From UBA8337 sp049889915 (lineage in GTDB: Bacteria > Pseudomonadota > Alphaproteobacteria > RS24), in assembly GCA_049889915.1 (NCBI GenBank), contig JBMHCM010000013.1:1-11730 (forward strand): a stretch of 11,730 nt of DNA, given 5' to 3'. Position numbers and translations under genes: made by a program. The notes beneath the pieces are model-generated. The model was not told where the DNA came from. It made no database searches and saw only the letters and a list, made by a program, of their open reading frames with translations. This document shows, piece by piece, positions 1 through 6,867 of this stretch (position 1 is the first letter of the stretch; the number at the start of each line of letters is the position of its first letter).

Positions 1-677
1 ATTTCGAAATAGGGCGACAGGTCGAAATCGCGCGGCGTGAACAATGAATGATGGCGGATATGCATAATTTCGCGCTGATTTTCGCGCGTCACTTCCGGCA
101 AAATCGGATAGCTGACGGACTGAAAGGCGCGGGCAATGAGGGTTGAGCAAATGGCTTGGGTCGGTTCGCCGCTGCCCAGCGCAATCATTTTGCGCCGCCA
201 ATTGCTTGGCACGGGAGGCTGCGGCAGCAGATAACGCGCCAAATCGATAACATTTTTGACGTCATAACTATGGCCAAGGCTATCGACAATGTAGGCGGTG
301 ACTTTTTCGCGGTCTTCATCGGTAATCAGAAGCGGCCGACAGATGCGCGTATTATAGCCGAGATATTTGGTCAAAGAGGCGGCAATCACGCCATCGCTCA
401 AATCAGCCTCAATCAGACTGGCCGGATGGCCGTGCTTGTCGCGAAAACCGGCATCGCGGCCGACATAATAAGCGGCATGCGACCAGGTTGATTGGGTCAG
501 ATATTTAATCGCTGAGGAAATGCGTTGATTGCCCTCAACCAGCAGCACATCGCCCGGTTGCAGGCATTTTTCCAATTCAGCCAGCGGAATGAATTGATAC
601 GAGCGGTAATTGAGGATTGGCTTTTCGATATAGCGGATAATCATCCGGCCGAAAAAGCGCAAAATCGGTCGTATCAT
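1..677 (-). CDS. YiiX/YaeF-type permuted papain-like amidase (3' end cut off by window)
   Basis: The reverse complement stays open from ATG at 677 to the left edge: 225 residues, C-terminus missing. The order of motifs is that of the circularly permuted NlpC/P60-papain hydrolases (YiiX/YaeF family): QPGDVLLVEG (residues 40-49), TWSHAAYYVG with His67, LIEADLSDG with Glu90, and AICSTLIARAF with Cys177. These would form the Cys-His-Glu catalytic set with Cys after His, as expected for the permuted fold. Family members are cysteine amidases or acyl hydrolases; the substrate here is unknown. The N-terminal 25 residues are basic and hydrophobic (MIRPILRFFGRMIIRY), perhaps an amphipathic membrane-contacting helix rather than a clear signal peptide. 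It lies 12 nt behind hspQ on the same strand, so the two are probably one transcript. Only a weak GGGG ribosome-binding sequence precedes ATG. The family call is firm, the biological role open. Confidence 0.82.
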   Translation of the reverse strand, partial: MIRPILRFFGRMIIRYIEKPILNYRSYQFIPLAELEKCLQPGDVLLVEGNQRISSAIKYLTQSTWSHAAYYVGRDAGFRDKHGHPASLIEADLSDGVIAASLTKYLGYNTRICRPLLITDEDREKVTAYIVDSLGHSYDVKNVIDLARYLLPQPPVPSNWRRKMIALGSGEPTQAICSTLIARAFQSVSYPILPEVTRENQREIMHIRHHSLFTPRDFDLSPYFE

Positions 678-689
678 ACGGGGCCCCGA

Positions 690-1019
690 CTAATGGGTGT
701 TGTTCACACGCACGGCATAGCGCGCGCCGTCAAAGGCGTCAAAAATTTCTTCCACCTGCGGATGGCGCACCGGCTCTTGCGAGGTGTCGGCCAGCAGGTT
801 TTGCTCGGAAACATAGGCGATATATTCGGTTTCTTCGTTTTCAGCCAGCAAGTGATAGAAGGGCTGGTCTTTGCGCGGGCGGACCTCCTCAGGTATCGAC
901 AGCCACCATTCTTCAGTATTGGCAAAGATAGGGTCGACATCAAAAATGACACCGCGAAAGTCAAAAATCCGGTGTTTGACAACATCGCCGATTTGAAATT
1001 TTGCGGTTCTTTCCTGCAT
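690..1019 (-). CDS. hspQ: HspQ / YccV-like heat-shock and hemimethylated-DNA-binding family protein
   Basis: A 109-residue protein beginning MQERTAKFQIGDVVKH. It has the YccV-like fold signature: FQIGDVVKHR at 8-17, FDFRGVIFDVDP at 19-30, the EEWW segment near 36-39, DQPFYHLLAE, and a C-terminal YVSEQNLL...PVRHP...IFDAF stretch. In enterobacteria HspQ is a small heat-shock protein that acts as a specificity factor for Lon and was first described as binding hemimethylated DNA. That role is carried over by homology. I chose ATG at 1019 because AGGAG lies 7 nt upstream and the conserved domain starts almost at once. An upstream start at 1043 would place the Shine-Dalgarno inside the gene. The gene diverges from the oxidoreductase at 1130 and is followed by the amidase gene with only four sense codons between. 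Confidence 0.9.
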   Translation of the reverse strand: MQERTAKFQIGDVVKHRIFDFRGVIFDVDPIFANTEEWWLSIPEEVRPRKDQPFYHLLAENEETEYIAYVSEQNLLADTSQEPVRHPQVEEIFDAFDGARYAVRVNNTH

Positions 1020-1073
1020 GTCTGCTCCTTCAGTCTGTCGCACCGTAAGCTAGCAGGATGTGCTTGCATTTCA

Positions 1074-1089
1074 CTTAACGGCCTTTAAG
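1074..1089. promoter_or_regulatory. imperfect palindrome in the hspQ / ene-reductase divergent intergenic region
   Basis: CTTAACGGCCTTTAAG reads as CTTAA-N-GGCC-N-TTAAG, with 14 of 16 positions matching its own reverse complement. It sits about 55 nt upstream of the hspQ start and 41 nt upstream of the ene-reductase start, where a shared operator would be expected. The two TTAA halves are 6 nt apart, not the 7 nt of a CtrA box. I found no convincing -35/-10 pair for either direction. Operator function is inferred from position and symmetry only. Confidence 0.25.
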
Positions 1090-1129
1090 CTTGCCACCCA
1101 AATATAGCACATGCAACCAGCGAGGCGAC

Positions 1130-2230
1130 ATGACACATTATCCCGCAGTATTCTCACCGTTCACCCTGAATGGATTGGAAATCCCGAACCGTATCGTAAT
1201 GGCTCCAATGACCCGCAGCTTTTCGCCGGGCGGTCACCCGACCGAGGATGTCGCCGCTTATTATCGTCGTCGTGCGGAAGGTGGTGTTGGTCTTATCGTT
1301 ACCGAGGGCACAACCATTAATCATCCGTCAGCCAGTATGGATGATAAAATTCCGGATTTTCATACCAAAGAAGCTTTGGATGGCTGGAAACGCGTCGCCG
1401 ATGAGGTGCATGAGGCAGGAGGTTTGATTATGCCGCAGCTCTGGCATACCGGCTCCATGCGTCGTGAGGGCACCGGCCTGCATCCGGATGCCAGCACTTT
1501 GTCACCATCCGGTCTCAAATATCCCGGCAAAGAAGTCGGCGAGGCGATGAGCAAGCAAGATGTCACCGATATTGCCGATGCCTTTGCCAAGGGCGCGGAA
1601 GCGGCCCGCGAAGCCGGTTTTGACGGCGCGCAATTCCATGGTGCGCATGGCTATCTGATCGACACATTTTTCTGGGAAGGCACCAATATTCGTGATGACG
1701 AATATGGCGGCGCCTTGGAAGAGCGTACGGCTTTTGCGGTGGAAATTATCGAGAAAGCGCGCGCGGCAGTGGGTAAAGACTTCCCGCTGATTATCCGCCT
1801 GTCGCAATGGAAGCAGCAGGATTTTGAACACAAAATGGCCACCGACCCGGATAAGCTGTTGGCCTTCTTGCAGCCCATGGTCGATGCGGGCATTGATTGC
1901 TTTGACTGTTCGACCCGCCGTTTCTGGGAGCCGGAATTTGAAGGCTCTGATTTGAACTTTGCCGGCTGGACCAAAAAGCTGACCGGTCTGCCGACCATCA
2001 CGGTCGGTTCGGTCGGGCTGAGCGGGGAGTTTGTTGCCGGTATGGGTGGCGAAAGTTCAGAGGCCGCGCCGATTGACGGTCTGGTTGAGCGGCTTGAAAA
2101 TGGCGAGTTTGATTTGGTCGGTGTCGGCCGCGCCTTGTTGACCGACCCGGAATGGCCGAACAAAATCCGCAGCGGCAATTTCGACCAGCTGAAAGCCTTT
2201 GAACGCGACCATATGCTGAGCTTGTCTTAA
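1130..2230 (+). CDS. Old Yellow Enzyme-family NAD(P)H:flavin oxidoreductase (ene-reductase)
   Basis: A 366-residue TIM-barrel flavoprotein of the OYE family, which uses FMN and NAD(P)H to reduce activated C=C bonds such as enones, or nitro compounds. Visible motifs: NRIVMAPMTRSF at 20-31 with Thr28 at the flavin-tuning position, PQLWHTG at 102-108, FHGAHGYLIDTFFW from 169 with His170/His173 as the substrate-binding pair and Tyr175 as the usual proton donor, RDDEYGG, and the C-terminal phosphate-binding GVGRALLTDPEW. Length is normal. ATG at 1130 is preferred: GAGG lies about 5 nt upstream and the family N-terminus (FSPFTLNGLEIPNR) follows. A TTG at 1091 would add 13 unlike residues. It is first of a coupled trio; its TAA shares one base with the next start. 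The natural substrate is not predictable from sequence. Confidence 0.92.
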   Translation: MTHYPAVFSPFTLNGLEIPNRIVMAPMTRSFSPGGHPTEDVAAYYRRRAEGGVGLIVTEGTTINHPSASMDDKIPDFHTKEALDGWKRVADEVHEAGGLIMPQLWHTGSMRREGTGLHPDASTLSPSGLKYPGKEVGEAMSKQDVTDIADAFAKGAEAAREAGFDGAQFHGAHGYLIDTFFWEGTNIRDDEYGGALEERTAFAVEIIEKARAAVGKDFPLIIRLSQWKQQDFEHKMATDPDKLLAFLQPMVDAGIDCFDCSTRRFWEPEFEGSDLNFAGWTKKLTGLPTITVGSVGLSGEFVAGMGGESSEAAPIDGLVERLENGEFDLVGVGRALLTDPEWPNKIRSGNFDQLKAFERDHMLSLS

Positions 2231-2856
2231 TGATTAAGTTTTATACGGCGCCGAGGGCCCCCAATCCGCGGGCCGTCGCAAACATTCTCGCCATCAAACA
2301 ATTTGAAGTCGAGACGGTATCGCTTGATTTGGTCGGTGGGGAAAACCGCGGCGATGATTTCGTCAAAATCAATCCGGCCGGTCAATTGCCGTGTCTGGAA
2401 TTGGAAGATGGCACGGTCATTGCCGAAGTGGCGGCGATTGCCGAATATATTGAAGAGCTGAAGCCGGACCCTGTTTTGGTCGGCACCACGGCAGCCGAGC
2501 GGGCATTTACGCGCATGCGGATGCGGCAATGCGATTACCTCATCCTCAGCCCAATGATGACCGGCTATCGGCATGGCAAGGGCGCTGATTTTTTCAAAAG
2601 CCGGATGCGTATTACGCCGGAAGTCAGCCCGTATATGCAATTGATTGCCGGTGACGGCCTGCGCTGGTTGGATGGTCAGCTGAACGGCCAAGATTTCATT
2701 TGTGGCGACCAGCTGCGTTATGTCGATTGTGCGTTTTATCCTCTGGTCAGCTTTTTGGCCAAAGTCAGCCAGCCGATTGAGGATGATCTGGCAAATTTGA
2801 CGGCCTATATGCAACGGCTGTCAGAGCACGAGATTATTGGAGCCAAATCCATATGA
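2230..2856 (+). CDS. glutathione S-transferase family protein
   Basis: 208 residues with an N-terminal thioredoxin-like domain (1-75) and an all-helical C-terminal domain. INPAGQLPCLELEDGTVIAE (residues 48-66) carries the cis-proline (Pro54) and the GST glutathione-binding region. The usual Glu/Gln-Ser pair is Glu66-Val67 here. The first strand is MIKFYTAPRAPNPRAV, so no catalytic Cys/Ser/Tyr is certain; Tyr5 or a backbone contact could serve. GSTs of this type conjugate glutathione to electrophiles or act as peroxidases or isomerases. The start shares one base with the oxidoreductase stop (TAATG) and lacks a clear Shine-Dalgarno, so translational coupling is likely. The 3' end overlaps the thioesterase start (ATGA). 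Context suggests it handles electrophiles also seen by the ene-reductase, which is inference. Confidence 0.88.
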   Translation: MIKFYTAPRAPNPRAVANILAIKQFEVETVSLDLVGGENRGDDFVKINPAGQLPCLELEDGTVIAEVAAIAEYIEELKPDPVLVGTTAAERAFTRMRMRQCDYLILSPMMTGYRHGKGADFFKSRMRITPEVSPYMQLIAGDGLRWLDGQLNGQDFICGDQLRYVDCAFYPLVSFLAKVSQPIEDDLANLTAYMQRLSEHEIIGAKSI

Positions 2857-3266
2857 CGCCATTACAGGGGTTTTCGCCCGATACCACCAATCCGGCGATG
2901 GGTGAGTTGTTGGGCCGCGAAATTGTGCTGATGGAAGACGGCTTGTCGGAGGCGCGCTTTACCATTGGCGAGACGTGGCTCAACATGCAGGGCATTTTGC
3001 ATGGCGGGGCATATGCTGCCATGCTGGACACCTGTTGCGGCATGGCCATTCGCTCTTTGTTGGATTTGGAAAAATATCGCGGCCATTCAACGCTCGAATT
3101 GAAGACCAGCTATTTCAAAGCCGGTTACCCCGGTGTGTTTGTCGGCAAGGGTAAGGTTTTGCGCATGGGCCGCTCGATTGCTTATGCCGAGGCCGGATTG
3201 TTCAATGCCGATGGCGATGAAGTTGGCCGCGCATCGGCCACCTTCAAATTATTGGCACGCGACTGA
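2853..3266 (+). CDS. PaaI-type hotdog-fold thioesterase
   Basis: 137 residues with the single-hotdog PaaI/YbgC-like pattern: W-L-N(44)-x-x-G(47)-x-x-H(50)-G-G-A-Y-A-A-M-L-D(59), followed by HSTLELKTSYFKAGYPG and the C-terminal GDEVGRASATFKLL strand. In the family the Asn/Gly-HGG segment positions the thioester and the acid on the long helix (Asp59) is catalytic. Such enzymes hydrolyse acyl-CoA thioesters, often aromatic ones, as homotetramers in the cytoplasm. GGAG lies 10 nt before ATG. The start overlaps the GST stop by 4 nt, and TGA is followed at once by TAA. It closes the three-gene unit. The acyl-CoA substrate is unknown; release of CoA from products of the same pathway is a reasonable guess. 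Confidence 0.88.
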   Translation: MTPLQGFSPDTTNPAMGELLGREIVLMEDGLSEARFTIGETWLNMQGILHGGAYAAMLDTCCGMAIRSLLDLEKYRGHSTLELKTSYFKAGYPGVFVGKGKVLRMGRSIAYAEAGLFNADGDEVGRASATFKLLARD

Positions 3267-3288
3267 TAAACAGGCCGAGCAAGGTGCA

Positions 3289-3317
3289 TTGACTCGGCAA
3301 GCGGAATTGGCAAGATT
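3289..3317 (+). promoter_or_regulatory. possible sigma-70 promoter for the DUF3604 gene
   Basis: TTGACT (3289-3294, 5 of 6 to consensus) is followed after 17 nt by AAGATT (3312-3317, only 3 of 6), about 40 nt before the start at 3356. The -35 overlaps a 6-bp inverted repeat, GCCGAG (3274-3279) with CTCGGC (3293-3298) around a 13-nt loop. That hairpin has no T-run and so is not a standard terminator. Read-through from the upstream trio could equally supply transcription. Confidence 0.28.
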
Positions 3318-3355
3318 TATGCCAATAGATGCGACTCGCATCCGGGGAGGGGATT

Positions 3356-5611
3356 ATGGGTTTGTCACTTCGTAATGCGGCAATTGCCGTGCTCATCACG
3401 ATTGTCAGTGTTGTTGGCTCTTATTTGGTTGCCGCGCAGCAGGGCTGGTTTGGTATTGAGCGGGCGCCGGGCGATATTGAAGGGCCGGCACGCAGCGATG
3501 TGCTGGTGCAACAACGCGTGGCTGAGCAAGCGGCCGTGGCCGCCGGGTTCAATGCACGCCCTGAAAAGCAAATCCTGTTCGGTGATTTGCATGTGCATAC
3601 AACCAATTCGACCGATGCGTTTTTGTGGTCTTTGCCGATTTATGGCGGCGAGGGCAGTCACCCATTGGCGGATGCGTGTGATTATGCGCGACATTGTTCA
3701 GCGCTTGATTTCTGGTCCATTACTGACCATGCCGAAGCCTCAACCCCGCAACGCTGGGAGGATGCCAAGCAGAGCATCCGTGCCTGTAACGCCCGCTCAG
3801 GCAATGGCGAGACGCCGGATATGGTCAGCTTTTTGGGCTTTGAATGGACGCAGGTCGGCCAGCAACCGGAAACCCATTTCGGCCATAAAAATGTTATTTT
3901 CCGCGACCTTGACGATGCGCGGGTTGCCAAACGGCCGATTGCCTCCGGTGGGGTGACGGTGCAGGCGCTGCGCACCAATGGCAAAGCATTGGTGCCGCTA
4001 CCGCTCGCTTTCCTCGATTTTCGTAACCGGCAAGATTATTACGATATTCGCACCTTTCTCGACAAAGCGGCCAATGTGCCTTTGTGCGACCCGTCTGTGC
4101 CGGCTGACAAACTGCCGCCAAGCTGTTTTGAGATTGCCGACACACCGGCCAAGTTGGTCAAAAGTTTGGAAGAGCAAAATCTCGATCCGCTGATTATTCC
4201 GCATGGCACGACTTGGGGTTTTTACACGCCGACTGGTGTGACGTTTGACAAGCATTTGAAGGCTGAAAACCGTCCGGACTCCATGGAGCTGGTCGAGATT
4301 ATGTCCGGTCACGGTAATTCGGAAGAATATCGCGATTGGCGCTCGGTCATCCAAACCGGCAAAACAGATGCCGATGGTATGCCGATTGCCGAATGCCCAC
4401 CCGCGACACCTGATTATTTGCCGACCTGCTGGCGGGCCGGTGAGATTATTCGCGAGCGTTGCTTGGCGGCAGGCGAGAATGCCGCTGAATGCGATAAGCG
4501 AGCAGCTGAGGCGCGTTTCAATGCGGCCAATGCATCCGTGGCGGCGCATTTGACCGTGCCGGGCGCGCGTATTGAAGAATGGCTGGATGCCGGTCAGTGC
4601 AAGGACTGTTTCTTACCGAGCTTCGGCTATCGCCCGGGCAATAGCGTGCAATACAGTCTGGCCGTGCGTAATTTTGACAATCCGGAGCAACCCAAGCGGA
4701 TGAATTGGGGCTTTATTGCGTCGAGTGACAATCACCGCGCGCGCCCCGGCACCGGCTATAAAAATGTCGACCGTCTGCGCAATGCCGATGCGGTGCGTCT
4801 GCGTGCCGATATGGTTGACCGCGTTTACCCGAAATCGGAAGTTGCCAATCGCTCCGAGCGGCTTGACCGTCAGGCCGTTATGAACCGTGGCTTTGGCGCG
4901 ACCGAATTGGAACGGCAAGCCAGTTTCTGGACGACCGGCGGGCTGGCCGCCGTGCATTCAGAGGGCCGCACGCGTGAAGAAATTTTCGCCGCCATGAAAC
5001 GCCGCGAGACCTATGGTACCAGCGGCGCGCGTATCCTGCTTTGGTTCAACACCAAGGACGGCACGCCAATGGGCAGCACCACCAAAACCGCCAAATCACC
5101 GGTCTTTGAGGTGAAGGCGGTTGGGTCTTACAAGCAAAAGCCGGGCTGCCCGCAAGACGCAGCGGACGCGCTTGGGGCCGATCGTATTCATAAGCTGTGC
5201 GCCAATGAGTGCTACAATCCGGCTGATGAGCGGTTGAAAATCACCCGTATTGAGGTGGTGCGCATTCGCCCGCAGGTCAGCCCTGATGAGGATGTTGGCG
5301 ATTTGATTGACGAAAATTGGAAGGTCCACCAGTGCAAGGATAGCGGCAATGGCTGCAGCTTCACGTTCACCGATCCGGAATATGCCAAGAGCAATCGCAT
5401 GGCCACCTATTATGTGCGCGCCATTCAAGAGCCGACCAAAAAGATCAATGCCGATAATCTGCGCTGCGATTACGACGATGAGGGCAATTGCATCAAAGTG
5501 AATATTTGCTATGGCGATGAGCGGACGGCGGCTGACGACACATGTCTGGCCACGGTTGAAGAACGCGCTTGGTCGTCACCGATTTATGTCGAGCATCCAA
5601 AAGGAAAATAA
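3356..5611 (+). CDS. DUF3604 domain protein, membrane-anchored or exported, PHP-like metal site
   Basis: 751 residues. Residues 8-27 (NAAIAVLITIVSVVGSYLVA) form one hydrophobic segment after a short N-terminus, a signal anchor or signal peptide. The body matches DUF3604: FGDLHVHTTNSTDAF with His79/His81, FWSITDHAE with Asp124, His125 and Glu127, IPHGTTWG with His283, and ASSDNHRARPGTG with Asp458/His460. These HxH, DHxE and SDxH motifs are those of PHP-type metal-dependent phosphoesterases, so a two- or three-metal hydrolase is likely, but DUF3604 has no settled activity that I can name. The protein is rich in cysteine, including C-x2-C and closely spaced pairs (GQCKDCF, CANEC, near the C-terminus), fitting a disulfide-bonded periplasmic protein. 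ATG at 3356 has a strong GGGGAGGGG 3 nt upstream. An in-frame ATG at 3329 precedes this Shine-Dalgarno and is rejected. Function beyond metal hydrolase is not inferred. Confidence 0.88.
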   Translation: MGLSLRNAAIAVLITIVSVVGSYLVAAQQGWFGIERAPGDIEGPARSDVLVQQRVAEQAAVAAGFNARPEKQILFGDLHVHTTNSTDAFLWSLPIYGGEGSHPLADACDYARHCSALDFWSITDHAEASTPQRWEDAKQSIRACNARSGNGETPDMVSFLGFEWTQVGQQPETHFGHKNVIFRDLDDARVAKRPIASGGVTVQALRTNGKALVPLPLAFLDFRNRQDYYDIRTFLDKAANVPLCDPSVPADKLPPSCFEIADTPAKLVKSLEEQNLDPLIIPHGTTWGFYTPTGVTFDKHLKAENRPDSMELVEIMSGHGNSEEYRDWRSVIQTGKTDADGMPIAECPPATPDYLPTCWRAGEIIRERCLAAGENAAECDKRAAEARFNAANASVAAHLTVPGARIEEWLDAGQCKDCFLPSFGYRPGNSVQYSLAVRNFDNPEQPKRMNWGFIASSDNHRARPGTGYKNVDRLRNADAVRLRADMVDRVYPKSEVANRSERLDRQAVMNRGFGATELERQASFWTTGGLAAVHSEGRTREEIFAAMKRRETYGTSGARILLWFNTKDGTPMGSTTKTAKSPVFEVKAVGSYKQKPGCPQDAADALGADRIHKLCANECYNPADERLKITRIEVVRIRPQVSPDEDVGDLIDENWKVHQCKDSGNGCSFTFTDPEYAKSNRMATYYVRAIQEPTKKINADNLRCDYDDEGNCIKVNICYGDERTAADDTCLATVEERAWSSPIYVEHPKGK

Positions 5612-5631
5612 GCAGCTTTCAAAAACCCTGC

Positions 5632-5637
5632 TATAAC
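5632..5637 (+). promoter_or_regulatory. candidate -10 box for a leaderless flavoprotein transcript
   Basis: TATAAC (5 of 6 to the sigma-70 -10 consensus) ends 6 nt before ATG at 5644, so initiation about 7 nt downstream would fall on or next to the A of the start codon. The hexamer 17 nt upstream is TAAGCA (3 of 6 for a -35). No Shine-Dalgarno lies in the 32 nt between the DUF3604 stop and this ATG, which fits a leaderless message. Confidence 0.35.
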
Positions 5638-5643
5638 CGCGCC

Positions 5644-6861
5644 ATGCGTGATGCGGAATTTGATGTTGTTGTGATTGGAGCCGGTGCGGCCGGGCTTATG
5701 TGTGCCATTGAGGCGGGCAAGCAGGGCCGCCGTGTCGCTTTGCTTGACCATGGCAAAAAGATTGCCGAGAAAATTCGTATTTCTGGCGGCGGGCGCTGCA
5801 ACTTCACCAATCTGGGCATTGAGCCGCGCAATTATTTGTCGGCCAACCGGCATTTTTGCAAATCGGCGCTGAAGCAATATACCCAGCATGACTTTATCGC
5901 CTTGGTTGAAAAGCACGACATTGCCTATCACGAAAAGACATTGGGGCAGCTGTTTTGCGATAATCGTGCGCAAGACATTATCGACATGCTGCTGGCCGAG
6001 GCGGCCGATGCCAAGGTCAGCCTGCAAACTGAGATCGATGTTACCGAAGTGGCGCGCCATGATGGTGGCTTTCATCTGGTGTGTTTTGACAAGGCCAATG
6101 AGCAGCCTTACGCGCTGCGCTGCAAAGCCCTCGTGATTGCCACGGGCGGGCTATCAATACCGAAAATCGGCGCCAGTAAATTCGGCTATGAGATGGCCAA
6201 GCAATTCGGCTTGCCGGTGTTAAAGACCCGAGCCGCTTTGGTGCCGTTGCCCTTTCAAAGCGACCTGCTGGCGCGTTGTGCCGCCATGTCCGGTCTGGCG
6301 GTGGATGCAATTGTCAAAAGCGGCAAGACGGCCTTTCAGGAAGGCTTACTGTTCACCCATCGCGGCCTGTCGGGGCCGTCTATCTTGCAAATATCCTCCT
6401 ATTGGCGCGAGGGCGGCAGCATTACGCTTAATCTGGCGCCGGGCCAAGATGCGGCAGCGTATTTGCAAGACAGCAAGGCGCAGGGCGGCAAGCAGGGTGT
6501 GGTGTCGGCATTGGCCGATATTGTGCCAAAGCGTTTGGCGCAGGATTTGTGTCAGGCGGCCGGGCTTGAGGGACGCTTGTCGGAGATCGGCAATAAGGCA
6601 CTGGCCAAGCTGGGGCGCGCCGTTAATGAATGGCAGCTGACACCGGCCGGTTCGGAGGGCTATCGCACCGCAGAGGTGACATTGGGTGGCGTTGATACCT
6701 ATGCGCTGTCATCGAAAACCATGCAAGCCAAGCACGTGCCCGGGCTGTTTTTCATCGGCGAGGTGGTTGACGTAACCGGCCATTTGGGCGGCTATAATTT
6801 CCAATGGGCGTGGTCATCGGGCTATGTGGCCGGTCAATATGCCGGTGCTGATTTGAGCTAA
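5644..6861 (+). CDS. BaiN/HI0933-family NAD(P)/FAD-dependent oxidoreductase
   Basis: 405 residues, the family's usual size. The FAD-binding Rossmann motif VVVIGAGAAGLMCA is at 8-21 (GxGxxG, Gly12-Gly17), followed by LDHGKKIAEKIRISGGGRCNFTN (34-56), the hallmark of the HI0933/YhiN/BaiN group. TGGLSIPKIGASKFGYEMA and FTHRGLSGPSILQISSYW lie mid-protein. The C-terminus carries PGLFFIGEVVDVTGHLGGYNFQWAWSSG, the second FAD contact. Family members are flavoproteins of largely unknown physiological role; one gut homologue reduces bile-acid intermediates, but that activity should not be transferred here. ATG at 5644 is chosen because the domain begins immediately; an upstream TTG at 5569 would overlap the DUF3604 gene by 43 nt and add 25 residues of no visible domain. 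There is no Shine-Dalgarno. Its stop is 6 nt from the stop of the convergent PLP gene. Confidence 0.9.
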   Translation: MRDAEFDVVVIGAGAAGLMCAIEAGKQGRRVALLDHGKKIAEKIRISGGGRCNFTNLGIEPRNYLSANRHFCKSALKQYTQHDFIALVEKHDIAYHEKTLGQLFCDNRAQDIIDMLLAEAADAKVSLQTEIDVTEVARHDGGFHLVCFDKANEQPYALRCKALVIATGGLSIPKIGASKFGYEMAKQFGLPVLKTRAALVPLPFQSDLLARCAAMSGLAVDAIVKSGKTAFQEGLLFTHRGLSGPSILQISSYWREGGSITLNLAPGQDAAAYLQDSKAQGGKQGVVSALADIVPKRLAQDLCQAAGLEGRLSEIGNKALAKLGRAVNEWQLTPAGSEGYRTAEVTLGGVDTYALSSKTMQAKHVPGLFFIGEVVDVTGHLGGYNFQWAWSSGYVAGQYAGADLS

Positions 6862-6867
6862 GCTAAG

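Noticed and set aside
525..1088. 187-residue plus-strand open frame opposite hspQ and the amidase
   Set aside because: Antisense shadow; the opposite strand encodes two well-recognised protein families.
1075..1088. CtrA binding site (TTAA...TTAA) upstream of the ene-reductase
   Set aside because: The halves are 6 nt apart rather than 7 and the flanks do not fit; listed only as an unassigned palindrome.
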